From: Diacronema lutheri
Lineage: Eukaryota; Haptophyta; Pavlovophyceae; Pavlovales; Pavlovaceae
Direction: 5' to 3'
Assembly (NCBI GenBank): GCA_019448385.1
Contig: JAGTXO010000051.1
Location: 186,001 to 250,000 of the forward strand
Length of the DNA: 64,000 nt
Below the pieces are notes generated by a model. That model was not told the DNA's origin and did no database searches. It worked only from the letters and a program-made list of their open reading frames with translations. How positions within the stretch are numbered: position 1 is the stretch's first letter; each line of letters begins with the position of its first letter. Position numbers and translations under genes: made by a program. Shown here piece by piece: positions 1-9,662 of this stretch.

Positions 1-278
1 ACCGGCTGATGCTCGACATCCGCTTCGAGCACCTCGACGCCACGCGCAAAGAAGACCGAGAGCGTTTCGAGGCCACGCGCAAAGAGGACCGGCTCGAGCT
101 GGACAAGCGCTTCGATCGTTTGGACACGCGCCTCGACCGTTTGGACACGCGCCTCGACCGTTTGGACACGCGTCTCAGCGGCGTCGAGGTGTCGCTCAGC
201 GGCGTCAAGGTGTCGCTGAACTTCCTGCATGGCCGGAACGCTCACACCACGCACAATGGAACCAATACTGGGCCGTGA
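1..278 (+). CDS. Plastid-targeted coiled-coil protein, copy 1 (3' end only)
   Basis: This is the C-terminal 91 residues of the array's coiled-coil family; the start lies left of the window, and the reading frame enters at base 3. It shows two 11-residue RKED units, then three RLDRLDT heptads, the SGVEVSLSGV segment and the family's fixed tail ending in NGTNTGP. The frame is open and equals the end of the copies at 5328 and 8715. It belongs to a long unit, since about 5 kb separates it from the next copy. The function of the family is not known. Confidence 0.7.
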   Translation, partial: RLMLDIRFEHLDATRKEDRERFEATRKEDRLELDKRFDRLDTRLDRLDTRLDRLDTRLSGVEVSLSGVKVSLNFLHGRNAHTTHNGTNTGP

Positions 279-515
279 GCAAGTCACTCTCACTGCCACG
301 TTCGTCACGCCATAGCGCCACTCCTGACCGCTGCTACGCTCGTCACGCCTCAGTCAATGTCCGTGTCCTCCTGACCGCGCGCCAGGTACAAAATCGCCCA
401 GTGCAAGCTCGCGGACGACGAAGCAAGTCGGCGCGCCGGACGCACGCCGAGCGGCAGACCGGCCGGCGCGCGCGACGGCCGGTCGAGCGGATGCAAGGTG
501 TCTCCCTCGCCCACG

Positions 516-1172
516 ATGGCCGATTCTGAGCGCAAGGCGCTCGTGCGCGCGCTCGGGGAGCAGAGCAACGCGCTGCTCGCCGAGCAGCAAACGTTTGACG
601 CCAGGACCGCCCAGTCGTCGGTCGACATGGGCCGCGTTCGAATCCTGCAGCACATTCATGCCACCATTCGGAGGGGCACGCCGTCGCTCTCGCGCATGCC
701 GCCGATGCCCGTCCGTGCGAGCCGGCAGGGCGGCGCACAGGGCGCCGGCGCCGACGGCTGCGCTGGCGGCGCCGCCCTGTCCGTGTCGCTCACCGCGAGG
801 TGCTGCCGTGCGCTCGCGCTGCCAATCGTCAGCGTGGCACGCGTCGCGCCGCGCGTTGCACGCTGCTCCGATGTGGCTTCCGCCGGCGGCCAGGCGGCGT
901 CGCCGGCGGACGCCGCGCCGGCGAGCGCCAGCTGGACCGCTGAGCTCAGCAAAGCGCGCGCAGAATGCGCGGCCGTTGCTGCGCTCATCGCGCCCGCTCG
1001 CGCGCGCGCCTCGGACGAAGAGGCGAGCTTTGACCGCTTCAACGCGAGCGTGCGCGAGGAGCTCGGGCGCGCGCTCGCGCTCATGAGCTGGCAGTTGAGC
1101 CGGCCTGTGTCGAGTACAGGCGGCCTGGCCGCGCAGCGCTCGCGCCGACAGCACAACGTGTCGATGAGCTAA
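516..1172 (+). CDS. Hypothetical gene X, copy 1 (shortened)
   Basis: This copy starts at the conserved ATG (MADSERKALVRAL). It differs from the others near base 1170, where a two-base change gives a TAA and leaves 218 residues instead of about 317. If the 3' part of X is really read in another frame after an intron (see the copy at 24711), this change may not matter. It lies 237 bp downstream of the coiled-coil gene on the same strand and converges on the BAF copy. I do not recognise the family; it is Ala/Arg-rich and mostly helical. Confidence 0.4.
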   Translation: MADSERKALVRALGEQSNALLAEQQTFDARTAQSSVDMGRVRILQHIHATIRRGTPSLSRMPPMPVRASRQGGAQGAGADGCAGGAALSVSLTARCCRALALPIVSVARVAPRVARCSDVASAGGQAASPADAAPASASWTAELSKARAECAAVAALIAPARARASDEEASFDRFNASVREELGRALALMSWQLSRPVSSTGGLAAQRSRRQHNVSMS

Positions 1173-1552
1173 AAGCGCATCTCCTCCTCTGCCGTCGGCG
1201 GCTCGACGACACGCCTCTCCTCCTCCGCCGTCGGCACCTGCGCGACGCCGACGGCGAGCACGAGCCCGTCGATTCCGTCCTCGCCAACAGCGTGGGCGAG
1301 CGTGCTGCCCTGTCGGCTGCTGACGCCGCTCGGGCGTAGCCGGTTGGGCGGTGGCTCGCCCGCCCTGGTCGGCCAGCTCTGCACGCCCGACGAGCATGTG
1401 GCCACCATCACGCCGCTCTCGCGCGGCCGCGCGGACCGCAAGAGGCGCGCGGTCTCGACAACGAGCTGATTCTCCGCAAGTCCGCAGCATGCTGATGGTG
1501 AAAACTTTCAATTGCCTGTAGGTTCTCATTCATGGGACCGCTACAAAGACTT

Positions 1553-2902
1553 TCAAGGATAGCCGCCAGCGCGCGCGAGCACGGCCACGGCCGAGCAGCA
1601 GCAGCCAGCCGAGCGACGAACGCGTGCTTGCGACCTGCGTCACGACTGCTGCCTCGTCCGCACCTGCGCCGCGTACGGCGCTCTCCACCTTGGGCGATTC
1701 AAGCCGCGAGCCCGTGCGCTGCGTCGTCGGCGTCGACTGCCCAGCGGCGAAGTGGGCGGCGGTGCACCGCGGGCGAGGGTGAGCGCGCGCGTGTGAGCTT
1801 CGCGCGCGCGCGTGGCCGCGAGGCGTGCGGACGAACGTCTCGGCGAAGGCGCGAGGCGGGCGGGCCCCGTACGCCGCGCAGGGCGAGCGCGCGAGGCGGG
1901 CGGGCCCGAGAGGCCGCGCAAATACCGTGCCGGCGGTCTGCGCGTCGCAGATCGACCCCGCCTTGGACTGGAGCGCCTCGACGGTGCGCCTGGCGTGCTG
2001 CGGCTGGCAGCCGCGGTCCGTCGTGAGGAACGCGTTGACTGCGAGGCGTCGCCCCCGAGCGCGAGGAAAAGCCCGAGAAGTTGCACGGCGGGCGGTACAT
2101 TGGCCTTGTCGGACGACGCGAGCCTCAATACAACCGCCGCGGCGACCTTTGCGATGCCGGCCGCGCCGAGGCCGGGCACCTGCCCCGGCACAATCTTGCC
2201 CGTCCAAAGCGGGCTGCGCGCAAAGTTCTCGTGGATGGCCGTCGTGCTCCCGTCGGCGCCGTGCGGCGGCGAGCGCGGGTAGACGGGCGTTTCGTCAGTA
2301 CAAAACTCGACAGACCTGCTTGCGAGTGCGTGCAGGATGACCTGCACGTACCTGCGAGGCCCTGACCGGGGCCGAGAGGCGGACAAGGCCGGGCGATCGC
2401 GCTGGCGCGCGCGGCCGTCGCACCGTTGCTGAATGTCGCAACCCTTGAGCCAGCGCGTGTTCACAGCGGCGTCGCGGTAGGAGGCGTGTGTGAGTGTCCG
2501 CCCATAACGCGTCCTGCCGCGTCCTTGCCGTCCCGGCCGTTCCCGCTGCCGGCGTGCATAGGGTCGACGCCCTGATATCGGGCTGATGTTGGCGTGCGCC
2601 CTTTCGCTCGCTCCGCTTGTCCAGCCTCGGCCCCGTGCACGCCCCCCCCTGCTGACCCGCCTGTAAGCGTCGTTAGTACTCTCACGAATGAAAGGTGCGC
2701 TCCGCGGGCTGCTCGCCCGCTGCGCGCAATGAGAGGCGCGTGCACGCACCCCATCAGCTGCTGCGCTGAGCGCACGTCTTGGCCCGCAAGCTTTTGCACG
2801 TCTTTCCCCCCCGACGCCGGGCACGAAGCCCGGCACGAGCACCGCGTCCGACAGCGGCTCGCGGAGGAAGCGTCGCTCGGTCTTGGTCTGCTCTGCCGAC
2901 AT
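1553..2902 (-). pseudogene. Tandem-BAF membrane protein gene, copy A (broken)
   Basis: Same exon order as the intact copy at 25751-27050. Compared with that copy, a run of seven G residues in exon 1 adds one base and shifts the frame inside the first helix-hairpin-helix. A 196-bp SINE-like repeat (2479-2674) has replaced the start of exon 2. One base is missing in exon 3 after the DASQ codons, and the membrane-anchor exon has lost about 14 bases. It therefore cannot make the full protein. The region upstream of its ATG is block Y, not the native promoter of the right-most copy. Copy C carries the same exon 1, exon 2 and exon 3 lesions, so A and C share an ancestor. Confidence 0.7.
2479..2674 (-). 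repeat. SINE-like dispersed repeat inserted in BAF copy A
   Basis: A 196-bp block is present in copies A and C of the BAF gene but absent from copies E and F, where about 12 bp of exon 2 stand instead. Read on the minus strand, it contains a core (GGAGCGAGCGAAAGGGCG, then GCGTCGACCCT and CACGCCGGCAGCGGG) that recurs at 3203, 12345, 21857, 31815 and 42095. The gap comparison shows an insertion with loss of target bases. No clear target-site duplication or poly-A tail is visible, so SINE status is an inference. Confidence 0.6.
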
Positions 2903-3245
2903 GCGGCCGCGGCGTCGGCGCCGTCGCGCGACGGCTCGGTGGCAGCGCCGGCGCGTGCGCAGCCCGCGCGCAACCCCGACGTCTGCCGCCGCGGCGACGG
3001 CGCGCCGCCGAGGAGCCGCGCGATGATCGGGTGCACCGCGTCCGCGACCGCGCTCGTCGCATCGTGCGGCGCGACCGGCTGCGCGGATCGCTCGATGTCG
3101 AGGTTGGCGAGCACGGAGGCGAGCGCGTCGACGAGCCCTGCGTCGTCGAGCCGCAGCCGCCAGCGTTGCCGCGCCGCTGCGCGCTCGCCGTGCAGAGGCG
3201 AGGCGTGACGAGGCGTGACGAAAGGAGCGAGCGAGAGAGCGCACG
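2903..3245 (-). other. Coding-like block Y upstream of BAF copy A
   Basis: The minus-strand frame VLANLDIERSAQPV onwards, through ADAVHPIIARLLGG, has almost only G or C at codon third positions and is conserved in copies C and E. It ends directly at the ATG of the BAF copy but in another frame. It is missing before the intact copy, where the sequence changes abruptly at 27050/27051. It may be an exon of a lost gene, or the 3' part of the neighbouring LINE-like element. I do not recognise a domain. Confidence 0.35.
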
Positions 3246-3355
3246 CAGCGTCAGTCCGGAGTCAGGGCGACGACCCTGTGCACGCCGGCAGCGGGGACGG
3301 CCGGGACGTCAAGGACGCGGCAGGACGCGGGATGGGCGGACACCCACACACGCCT
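3203..3355 (+). repeat. SINE-like repeat at the 3' end of LINE remnant A
   Basis: Carries the repeat core (GGAGCGAGCGAGAGAGCGC, then ACGACCCTGTGCACGCCGGC) in + orientation, opposite to the copy at 2479. It sits where the minus-strand LINE-like remnant ends, which fits a SINE that borrows a LINE tail, or simply a LINE 3' end. Confidence 0.5.
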
Positions 3356-3379
3356 AGCCAACCCGCGCCGGCCCCCGTC

Positions 3380-5230
3380 GGCCGCCGCCGCCGTCGTTGC
3401 GCCGGCAGCAGACGCCGTCCACACCGCCGCAGGCGTCCACGTCCGCCTGGACGCCGTGAGCGGCGTGGCGGTGCGGCGGCGCCTGCCCGCGCGCCATCCG
3501 CGCACGCGCGAGCAGGAGCTGCGCGTGCCCACGCACGACGCACGCGGCAAGCTGGAGGCGCATGTGCTGCTCGAGCGCCGCCCGGGCGACGGCACGCGAG
3601 GGCGCGCCCATGCGCGCCATCCACGCGTCTGCGCCCATGTGCGAGAAGGTGGCGAGCAGGTCGGCGAGGCCGGCCGACCATTCGCCAAACGAGCCGATAA
3701 CTAGCGCGCACATTGGCGCGAACGAATTGAGGCGCGCCTGCATCGGGCCCATCTGGCCCGGCTGCATGCCGATGAGCTCCTCGTCGAGCTGGGCGCACGC
3801 GCGCCGCCGTTCGCCGCCGAGGCCCCCCGTAGTGGGGCGGTACGAGATCGACTTGAGCTCGCACAGCGTCTACACGAGCTGAGGGGCCGAGCCCGCACCG
3901 CTGAGCACAACGACGAGATCGACGGTGGGCACGCGCCGACGCCGCAGGGCTGCGCGCCCGGCCGGCGGCACGCCGGCGAGCACGGAGCCAAAGATGCGGC
4001 CGCGTCCTCGCGCTGCGCGTACGTCCCAGCGTATCCGCGAGCGAGCGAGGCGAGCAAGTTGAGAGCGGGCTCGTGGCGAAGCTTCGCGACGTGGTCGTGG
4101 GCGACGCCCGGAGCCGCCGCGAGCGCGTCGCCGTACGCTTCGACCGGGATCGGGCGCTGGCTGCCGCTGCGCGCGAGGCGCGCGCCCGCCGCCGCGAGCT
4201 GCGCGCACACGGGGCTCGGCAGACCCAAGTAGCGCGCAACCCTCCGCCGGCAAGAAGGCGGCGTAGGCTCGCGGCAGTGCTTCAAGGAAGAGGCCGCTCT
4301 CCAAACCAGAGGCCGCGTGGGCGCGAGCCCGGCGGCATGGCGGCGTGCTCAGCGTTGAGCATGTAGAAACGGCAGCGCTCGCGGTCGCCGGTGATGTCGG
4401 CGAAGAGGCTAGGCCGGCGGCCGGCGGCGGGAGCGGCGGGCGCGACGGAGCCCGGCGACAGGCAGAGGACGCGCACCGCCGTGTCGCCCTGCCCGCCGCC
4501 GAGCTCAGCCTGCACGGCGTGCCAGTCGGAGGCGAGCTCGCGCCCCCACCGGCGAAGGCGCCGCGCCCGACGCGTGTCACGAGGGCACGCCGGTCGAGGA
4601 CGCCCGCCTCCAGGACCGAGCTGTCCGCGGCGCGCGTGTCGAGCAGGTGCGGCAGGGCGAGGCAGGCGGCGCTCCAGAGCAGGGCGGGCGCGAGGTCAAC
4701 CTGCTTGCGCAGGCCGGCGCCATGCATCGCGATCGAGAGCGGCGGCCAGCGGCTCGCGATGGCATCCGTCGAGAGGGAGGCACCAAGAGCGACGGTAGTC
4801 TGCCGGGCGACGATGTCGTCGAAGGCAGCCGAGGCAGGCAGGGAGTCCGACAGGTACGAGTGGGAGATCAAGGAGGAGAAGCGGAAGATGCGTCGGTCTT
4901 GGTCGCGTGTGTCGTGCCCAAGAAGCCTGGCGAGCCCACCGGCACGCCGTAGATGTTGAAGCCATAGTGGAAAGCGCCCGTCGTCGGGTCCGCCACCGAG
5001 CCAAGGGGACGGCCCCCCGGCATCCCTCGAGCGTGTCGGCGCTGCGCGGGTCGACCCAGCACGCCGACTTGGCCAGGTTGGCGTGGAGGCCGAGGCCGGC
5101 CAGCGCGCTCTCGAAGCGCGAGAGCGCAGCGCCGACGAGAGCGGGCGGGCACACGGCGTAGACGTCGTCATGACCTGCGCGCGCGGTCCCACCGACCGCG
5201 GCGAGCTCGGCGTCGACAGGCCACAAGCGC
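3380..5230 (-). mobile_element. LINE-like reverse transcriptase remnant A (5'-truncated, broken)
   Basis: Minus-strand frames show the C-terminal part of a reverse transcriptase: a HDDVYAV motif in place of YxDD, then LGLHANLAKSACW, IYGVPVGSPGF, LPLSIAMHGAGLR, a YGD-containing segment, and a distal ELKSISYRPTTG domain with an FGEWSAG motif. This arrangement is familiar from reverse transcriptases scattered through algal genomes. Finger domains and any endonuclease are missing, so it is 5'-truncated. Several frame breaks make it dead. It is repeated with the array, so the insertion predates the tandem duplications. Assignment to non-LTR elements is an inference from truncation and domain order. 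Confidence 0.6.
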
Positions 5231-5237
5231 GGGCTGG

Positions 5238-5327
5238 AAGGTACCCATAATACTGACCTCGTCGTCCGGATGAGCTTTGTTCAAGCCGCACCAGGGAACC
5301 GGCCTTAAAAAGGGGAGAAAGGAAGGG
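5238..5327 (+). promoter_or_regulatory. Conserved promoter of the coiled-coil gene
   Basis: The 90 bp before the ATG are almost identical in all five complete upstream regions. They contain CCATAATACTG, a GTCCGGATGAGCTTTGTTCAAG block and a TTAAAA or TTTAAA box about 20 bp before the start codon. Conservation through otherwise drifting copies suggests that these bases matter. Transcription start sites cannot be seen. Confidence 0.4.
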
Positions 5328-5951
5328 ATGAGAGTGGTGGCGTTGGCGGCGCTCGCGCTCGCGGGCGCGGTGGCGGTTGAGGGTTTCGCAGCGCCGCACG
5401 CCCGCGAGCGGCGCACGCGCGCAAGTGCTGTGCAGCGACGCACGTCTGCACCCCGCACAAGCCGACCGCTCGCGATGAACGGCGTCAAGGACATCTTCGA
5501 TGTCGCGAAAGATTTTGGCATTTACGGCGCGATTGCGACGGCGACGTTCACCTTGTACACGGCCTCTGAGAAAGCGCGCAAGGAAGACCGGCTGATGCTC
5601 GACATCCGCTTCGAGCACCTCGACGCCACGCGCAAAGAAGACGGGTCGAAGCTGGAGAAGCGCCTCGAGCAGTACGAGGCGCTTCGCAAAGAAGACCGAG
5701 AGCGTTTCGAGATCACGCGCAAAGAAGACCGAGAGCGTTTCGAGACCACGCGCAAAGACGACCGGCTCGAGCTGGACAAGCGCTTCGATCGTTTGGACAC
5801 GCGCCTCGACCGTTTGGACACGCGCCTCGACCGTTTGGACACGCGTCTCAGCGGCGTCGAGGTGTCGCTCAGCGGCGTCAAGGTGTCGCTGAACTTCCTG
5901 CATGGCCGGAACGCTCACACCGCGCACAACGGAACCAATACTGGGCCGTGA
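5328..5951 (+). CDS. Plastid-targeted coiled-coil membrane protein, copy 2
   Basis: A 207-residue protein with a typical bipartite red-plastid leader: a signal peptide (residues 1-19, MRVVALAALALAGAVAVEG), then FAAP with Phe at the cleavage site and an Arg/Thr-rich transit peptide to about residue 45. A short hydrophobic helix follows (DFGIYGAIATATFTLYTAS, about 57-75). The rest is a coiled coil of 11-residue units (RKEDRERFEXT type) and 7-residue RLDRLDT heptads, ending in a conserved NFLHGRNAHT tail. It should therefore be a plastid membrane protein with a stromal or lumenal coiled coil. I do not recognise the family. The ATG is chosen because it begins the signal peptide and is shared by all copies. 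It is followed on the same strand by gene X and preceded by the conserved promoter. Confidence 0.8.
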   Translation: MRVVALAALALAGAVAVEGFAAPHARERRTRASAVQRRTSAPRTSRPLAMNGVKDIFDVAKDFGIYGAIATATFTLYTASEKARKEDRLMLDIRFEHLDATRKEDGSKLEKRLEQYEALRKEDRERFEITRKEDRERFETTRKDDRLELDKRFDRLDTRLDRLDTRLDRLDTRLSGVEVSLSGVKVSLNFLHGRNAHTAHNGTNTGP

Positions 5952-6188
5952 GCAAGTCACTCTCACTGCCACGTTCGTCACGCCATAGCGCCACTCCTGA
6001 CCGCTGCTACGCTCGTCACGCCTCAGTCAATGTCCGTGTCCTCCTGAACGCGCGCCAGGTACAAAATCGCCCAGTGCAAGCTCGCGGACGACGAAGCAAG
6101 TCGGCGCGCCGGACGCACGCCGAGCGGCAGACCGGCCGGCGCGCGCGACGGCCGGTCGAGCGGATGCAAGGTGTCTCCCTCGCCCACG

Positions 6189-7142
6189 ATGGCCGATTCT
6201 GAGCGCAAGGCGCTCGTGCGCGCGCTCGGGGAGCAGAGCAACGCGCTGCTCGCCGAGCAGCAAACGTTTGACGCCAGGACCGCCCAGTCGTCGGTCGACA
6301 TGGGCCGCGTTCGAATCCTGCAGCACATTCATGCCACCTTTCGGAGGGGCACGCCGTCGCTCTCGCGCATGCCGCCGATGCCCGTCCGTGCGAGCCGGCA
6401 GGGCGGCGCACAGGGCGCCGGCGCCGACGGCTGCGCTGGCGGCGCCGCCCTGTCCGTGTCGCTCACCGCGAGGTGCTGCCGTGCGCTCGCGCTGCCAATC
6501 GTCAGCGTGGCACGCGTCGCGCCGCGCGTTGCACGCTGCTCCGATGTGGCCTCCGCCGGCGGCCAGGCGGCGTCGCCGGCGGACGCCGCGCCGGCGAGCG
6601 CCAGCTGGACCGCTGAGCTCAGCAAAGCGCGCGCAGAATGCGCGGCCGTTGCTGCGCTCATCGCGCCCGCTCGCGCGCGCGCCTCGGACGAAGAGGCGAG
6701 CTTTGACCGCTTCAACGCGAGCGAGCGCGAGGAGCTCGGGCGCGCGCTCGCGCTCATGAGCTGGCAGTTGAGCCGGCCTGTGTCGAGGTCAGGCGGCCTG
6801 GCCGCGCAGCGCTCGCGCCGACAGTACAACGTGTCGATGAGCTCGACGCGCATCTCCTCCTCTGCCGTCGGCGGCTCGACGACACACCTCTCCTCCTCCG
6901 CCGTCGGCACCTGCGCGACGCCGACGGCGAGCACGAGCCCGTCGATTCCGTCCTCGCCAACAGCGTGGGCGAGCGTGCTGCCTAGTCGGCTGCTGACGCC
7001 GCTCGGGCGCAGCCGGTTGGGCGGCGGCTCGCCCGCCCTGGTCGACCGGCGGTGCCCGCCCGACGAGCATGTGGCCACCATCACGCCGCTCTCACGCGGC
7101 CGCGCGGACCGCAAGAGGCGCGCGGTCTCGACAACGAGCTGA
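6189..7142 (+). CDS. Hypothetical gene X, copy 2
   Basis: A 317-residue open frame from the conserved ATG. Residues 1-60 and about 140-205 have strong coding bias (SWTAELSKARAECAAVAALI and EEASFDRFNASEREELGRAL are clearly helical). The last third is Ser-rich and may be read in another frame after an unseen intron. No known domain was recognised. It lies between the coiled-coil gene and the BAF remnant and is duplicated with them. Confidence 0.45.
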   Translation: MADSERKALVRALGEQSNALLAEQQTFDARTAQSSVDMGRVRILQHIHATFRRGTPSLSRMPPMPVRASRQGGAQGAGADGCAGGAALSVSLTARCCRALALPIVSVARVAPRVARCSDVASAGGQAASPADAAPASASWTAELSKARAECAAVAALIAPARARASDEEASFDRFNASEREELGRALALMSWQLSRPVSRSGGLAAQRSRRQYNVSMSSTRISSSAVGGSTTHLSSSAVGTCATPTASTSPSIPSSPTAWASVLPSRLLTPLGRSRLGGGSPALVDRRCPPDEHVATITPLSRGRADRKRRAVSTTS

Positions 7143-7235
7143 TTCTCCGCAAGTCCGCAGCATGCTGATGGTTTCAACTTTGAACTTTCAATTGCCCGTG
7201 CAGTAGGTAAGTACTCATTCGTGGAACCGCTACAA

Positions 7236-7546
7236 AGTCTCCAGCATAGCCGCCAGCGCCCGCGAGCACGGCCACGGCGGCGACGAGGGCGCCGAGCAGC
7301 AGCAGCCAGCCGAGCGACGAACGCGTGCTCACGACCTGCTACCGTGATCGCTGCCTCGTCCGCACCTGCGCCGCGTCGCCACCTCGGGCGTCGATTCAAG
7401 CCGCGAGCCCGTGCACTGCGTCGTCGGCGTCGACTGCCCAGCGGCGAAGTGGGCGGCGGTGCACCGCGGGCGAGGATGCGCGCGCGCGTGTGAGCTTCGC
7501 GCGCGCGCGTGGCTGGAGGCGTGCGGACGAACGTCTCGGCGAAGGC
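7236..7546 (-). pseudogene. BAF gene remnant, copy B (last exon and part of intron 3)
   Basis: Only the region matching exon 4 (membrane anchor) and about half of intron 3 of the BAF gene remains. At 7546/7547 the sequence jumps into the LINE-like remnant at the point matching base 4336 of the first long unit, with GGC shared at the junction. About 2.5 kb, including both BAF domains and block Y, is gone. Copy D has the same junction, so the two short units descend from one deletion. Confidence 0.75.
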
Positions 7547-8625
7547 ATGGCGGCGTGCTCAGCGTTGAGCATGTAGAAACGGCAGCGCTCGCGGTCGCCG
7601 GTGATGTCGGCAAAGAGGCTAGGCCGGCGGCCGGCGGCGGGAGCGGCGGGCGCGACGGAGCCCGGCGACAGGCAGAGGACGCGCACCGCCGTGTCGCCCT
7701 GCCCGCCGCCGAGCTCAGCCTGCATGGCGTGCCAGTCGGAGACGAGCTCGCGCCCCCACCGGCGAAGGCGCCGCACCCGACGCGTGTCACGAGGGCATGC
7801 CGGTCGAGGACGCCCGCCTCCAGGACCGAGCTGTCCGCGGCGCGCGTGTCGCCCTGCCCGCCGCCGAGCTCAGCCTGCATGGCGTGCCAGTCGGAGGCGA
7901 GCTCGCGCCCCAGGCGCCCACCCGTGCGGGCCCACGTCGGCGAAGGCGCCGCGCCCGACGCGTGTCACGAGGGCACGCCGGTCGAGGACGCCCGCCTCCA
8001 GGACCGAGCCGTCCGCGGCGCGCGTGTCGAGCAGGTGCGGCAGGGCGAGGCAGGCGGCGCTCCAGAGCAGGGCGGGCGCGAGGTCAACCTGCTTGCGCAG
8101 GCCGGCGCCATGCATCGCGATCGGGAGCGGCAGCCAGCGGCTCGCGATGGCATCCGTCGAGAGGGAGGCACCAAGAGCGACGGTAGCCTGCCGGGCGACG
8201 ATGTCGTCGAAGGCAGCCGAGGCAGGCAGGGAGTCAGACAGGTACGAGTGGGAGATCAAGGAGGAGAAGCGGAAGATGCGTCGGTCTTGGTCGCGTGTGT
8301 CGTGCCCAAGAAGCCTGGCGAGCCCACCGGCACGCCGTAGATGTTGAAGCCATAGTGTAAAGCGCCCGTCGTCGGGTCCGCCACCGAGCCAAGGGAACGG
8401 CCCCCCGGCATCCCTCGTTCGTGTGGCGCTGCGCGGGTCGACCCAGCACGCCGACTTGGCCAGGTTGGCGTGGAGGCCGAGGCCGGCCAGCGCGCTCTCG
8501 AAGCGCGAGAGCGCAGCGCCAACGAGAGCGGGCGGGCACACGGCGTAGACGTCGTCATGACCTGCGCGCGCGGCCCCACCGACCGCGGCGAGCTCGGCGT
8601 CGAGGGGCCACAAGCGCAAGCTGGA
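7547..8625 (-). mobile_element. LINE-like remnant B (shortened further)
   Basis: Same reverse-transcriptase C-terminal segment as remnant A but lacking its distal third, removed by the short-unit deletion. It contains an internal tandem duplication of about 150 bp (around 7696-8030) that copies A and E lack and copies C and D share. It is broken. Confidence 0.55.
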
Positions 8626-8714
8626 AGATACCCATAATACTGCCCTCCTCGTCCGGATGAGCTTTGTTCAAGTCGCACAAGGGAACCGGCCTTTAAAGGG
8701 GGAAAAAGGACCGG

Positions 8715-9425
8715 ATGAGAGTGGTGGCGTTGGCGGCGCTCGCGCTCGCGGGCGCGGTTGCGGTTGAGGGTTTTGCAGCGCCGCACGCCCGCGAGCGGCG
8801 CACGCGCGCAAGTGCTGTGCAGCGACGCACGTCTGCACCTCGCACAAGCCGACCGCTCGCGATGAACGGCGTCAAGGACATCTTCGATGTCGCGAAAGAT
8901 TTCGGCATCTACGGCGCGATTGCGACGGCGACGTTCACCTTGTACACGGCCTCTGAGAAGGCGCGCAAGGAAGACCGGCTGATGCTCGACATCCGCTTCG
9001 AGCACCTCGACGCCACGCGCAAAGAAGACGGGCTGAAGCTGGACAAGCGCCTCGAGCAGTTCGAGGCCTCGCGCAAAGAAGACGGAGAGCGTTTCGAGGC
9101 CACGCGCAAAGAAGACGGGCTGAAGCTGGAGAAGCGCCTCGAGCAGTACGAGGCGCTTCGCAAAGAAGACCGAGAGCGTTTCGAGGCCTCGCGCAAAGAG
9201 GACCGAGAGCGTTTCGAGACCACGCGCAAAGAGGACCGGCTCGAGCTGGACAAGTGCTTCGATCGTTTGGACACGCGCCTCGACCGTTTGGACACGCGCC
9301 TCGACCGTTTGGACACGCGTCTCAGCGGCGTCGAGGTGTCGCTCAGCGGCGTCAAGGTGTCGCTGAACTTCCTGCATGGCCGGAACGCTCACACCACGCA
9401 CAATGGAACCAATACTGGGCCGTGA
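8715..9425 (+). CDS. Plastid-targeted coiled-coil membrane protein, copy 3
   Basis: A 236-residue paralogue with the same signal peptide, FAAP site, transit peptide and hydrophobic helix as copy 2. It has extra 11-residue units (KEDGLKLDKRLEQFEA type) in the coiled coil, followed by three heptads and the common tail. One heptad Arg is Cys here (LDKCFDRL). It opens the third unit and is followed by gene X. Length differences between paralogues come only from gain or loss of coiled-coil repeats. Confidence 0.8.
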   Translation: MRVVALAALALAGAVAVEGFAAPHARERRTRASAVQRRTSAPRTSRPLAMNGVKDIFDVAKDFGIYGAIATATFTLYTASEKARKEDRLMLDIRFEHLDATRKEDGLKLDKRLEQFEASRKEDGERFEATRKEDGLKLEKRLEQYEALRKEDRERFEASRKEDRERFETTRKEDRLELDKCFDRLDTRLDRLDTRLDRLDTRLSGVEVSLSGVKVSLNFLHGRNAHTTHNGTNTGP

Positions 9426-9662
9426 GCAAGTCACTCTCACTGCCACGTTCGTCACGCCATAGCTTCACTCCTGACCGCTGCTACGCTCGTCACGCCTCAG
9501 TCAATGTCCGTGTCCTCCTGACCGCGCGCCAGGTACAAAATCGCCCAGTGCAAGCTCGCGGACGACGAAGCAAGTCGGCGCGCCGGCCGCACGCCGAGCG
9601 GCAGACCGGCCGGCGCGCGCGACGGCCGGTCGAGCGGATGCAAGGTGTCTCCCTCGCCCACG

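Noticed and set aside
1640-3244. A 534-residue minus-strand frame joining block Y to BAF copy A
   Set aside because: It crosses introns, the repeat insertion and frame breaks seen by comparison with the intact copy, so it is not a single protein.
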